A stretch of DNA of 64,000 nt from Psychrobacter pacificensis (GTDB lineage: Bacteria > Pseudomonadota > Gammaproteobacteria > Pseudomonadales > Moraxellaceae), in the NCBI RefSeq assembly GCF_900101915.1, contig NZ_FNAL01000006.1, positions 62,001 through 126,000 of the forward strand. Direction: 5' to 3'. The position numbers and the translations under genes were made by a program. The stretch's first letter is position 1; each line of letters starts with the position of its first letter. This document shows positions 63,075 to 64,000 of this stretch, piece after piece. A model generated the notes under the pieces. That model had not been told where the DNA came from. It saw nothing but the letters and a program-made list of their open reading frames with translations, and did no database searches.

Positions 63075-63127
63075 TTTTAAGAAATGGCTTTTAAGAAATG
63101 ACTTTTAAGAAATGACTTTTAAGACAT
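63075..63127. repeat. 14-bp tandem repeat, about 3.8 copies
   Basis: Unit TTTTAAGAAATGAC repeated at 63075, 63089, 63103 and, partially, 63117; the first copy has one change (GGC). Lies between the UPF0149 gene and argE, 31 bp before the argE start. Confidence 0.85.
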
Positions 63128-63157
63128 AATTCTTAAAAATCATAATAGGGATATTTT

Positions 63158-64000
63158 ATGATCCAAGATACTAATGACAATGCTAGCAATGACCAACAGT
63201 TAAACCCTGCTACGCATCCGAGTAATAGCCTTGATTGGCTGTCTAGGCTTATCGCTTTCGATACGGTCAGTCGACACTCCAATCTAGCATTGATTCATGA
63301 TGTGAGAGCGTATTGTGAGCAGCTTGGTCTGACGGTAGATTTGTCCTTTAACGAGGCAAAGACCAAGGCCAACTTGTTTGTGACCGTACCCGCTGGCGAA
63401 AACGCTGACCAAATTAATAACGGTTTGGTGCTCTCAGGTCATACTGATGTCGTGCCTGTCGATGGTCAAGACTGGACATCAGAGCCGTTCACCGCGACGA
63501 TACGTGGTGACAAGCTATACGGACGCGGTGCGTGCGATATGAAGGGTTTTATCGCGTGTGCGCTGACAATATTGCCACAAGCTGTACAGCTATCAAATAG
63601 CGGTCAGCTGCGTCGCCCATTGCACCTCGCGCTGTCGTTCGATGAAGAGGTTGGCTGTTTGGGTGCGCCATTGATTTTGGCGGATTTAAAAGCGCGCGGT
63701 ATCACCCCTGATTATTGCATCGTCGGTGAGCCAACCAATATGGCGATGGTGGTTGCACACAAAGGCATCGCGGTGTATCGTTGCCGTGTCCATGGTAAAT
63801 CGGCGCATTCTTCATTGATTGGACAAGGGGTCAATGCGATCAGCTATGCAAGCAAATTGGTGGGCTATGTCGACACGCTTGCTGAAGAACTGAGCACTCG
63901 TGATGACAATGATGCATTGTTTACCGTGCCTTATTCGACATTGTCAGTAGGGACTATACACGGCGGTACAGCCACCAATATCGTGCCCAATCTGTGTGAG
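63158..64000 (+). CDS. argE: Acetylornithine deacetylase ArgE, 3' end outside window
   Basis: Open to the right edge (281 codons shown). M20 dinuclear zinc amidohydrolase: LVLSGHTDVVPVDGQDWTSEPF supplies the first metal His and Asp, LYGRGACDMKGFIACAL the bridging Asp, LSFDEEVGCLGAP the catalytic Glu pair and VGEPTNMAMVVAHKG the next. The TIHGGTATNIVPNLCE stretch closes the visible part. Converts N-acetylornithine to ornithine in arginine synthesis. ATG at 63158, weak AATAGGGA upstream. Confidence 0.93.
   Translation, partial: MIQDTNDNASNDQQLNPATHPSNSLDWLSRLIAFDTVSRHSNLALIHDVRAYCEQLGLTVDLSFNEAKTKANLFVTVPAGENADQINNGLVLSGHTDVVPVDGQDWTSEPFTATIRGDKLYGRGACDMKGFIACALTILPQAVQLSNSGQLRRPLHLALSFDEEVGCLGAPLILADLKARGITPDYCIVGEPTNMAMVVAHKGIAVYRCRVHGKSAHSSLIGQGVNAISYASKLVGYVDTLAEELSTRDDNDALFTVPYSTLSVGTIHGGTATNIVPNLCE

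Noticed and set aside
63060..63130. CRISPR-like array
   Set aside because: The 14-bp repeats are contiguous with no spacers and no cas genes are nearby.

Overview
The window looks like a chromosome segment from a Psychrobacter-like member of the Moraxellaceae. This is inferred from moderate-to-low GC, gene content and gene order (pilGHIJK-chpABC, minCDE, glyQS, zapA/ygfB, an imelysin operon) and protein sequence style, not from a database search. The last gene, argE, runs off the right edge. No rRNA, prophage or CRISPR array was seen. There is one tRNA.

Layout. 0.2-1.4 kb (minus): a lipoprotein efflux adaptor. 2.1-14.6 kb (plus): a complete Pil-Chp chemosensory cluster for type IV pilus/twitching control, with two response regulators, CheW, a short chemoreceptor, CheR, the giant ChpA kinase, CheB and a CheW-like ChpC. 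14.8-18.9 kb: cytochrome b561, then minCDE and a channel-like membrane protein on the minus strand. 19.3-21.4 kb: an acyltransferase and an OmpA-like lipoprotein. 21.6-28.6 kb: a Fur-type box followed by imelysin, di-haem oxidoreductase, imelysin, DUF1513 and a YgjP-like metalloprotease. 28.8-36.2 kb: a TPMT-like methyltransferase, an HD hydrolase, oxyR, ahpC, a YdcH-like protein, ahpF and an alanine/glycine symporter. 36.2-41.4 kb: a GST and a probable sulfide/persulfide detoxification locus (BigR-like regulator, SulP permease and two DUF442 proteins, divergent from a metallo-beta-lactamase-fold dioxygenase). 41.5-44.5 kb: trxC and small envelope or stress genes.

45-50 kb is the accessory part. 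It holds tRNA-Gly(GCC), a wrecked IS3 element, gene remnants, several small TATAGT-ended repeats and a 283-bp MITE with perfect 21-bp inverted repeats. Inside it lies the most interesting locus: a Roadblock/LC7-like protein, a BLUF blue-light receptor, an MglA/COG2229-type small GTPase and a second Roadblock protein (47073-49441). I read this as a candidate light-controlled GTPase switch. Its output is not evident from the sequence. Surface motility through the Pil-Chp system is a hypothesis only.

49.8-56.1 kb: a LysR regulator, two pirins, a nitroreductase, a DUF962 protein and a NadR/PnuC pair for nicotinamide riboside salvage. The NadR-like protein lacks the second His of its HxGH motif. 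56.7-64 kb: a PspC-domain protein, a possible small RNA, glyQS, a zinc-ribbon protein, zapA and a ZapB-like coiled coil, divergent from a UPF0149 gene and argE.
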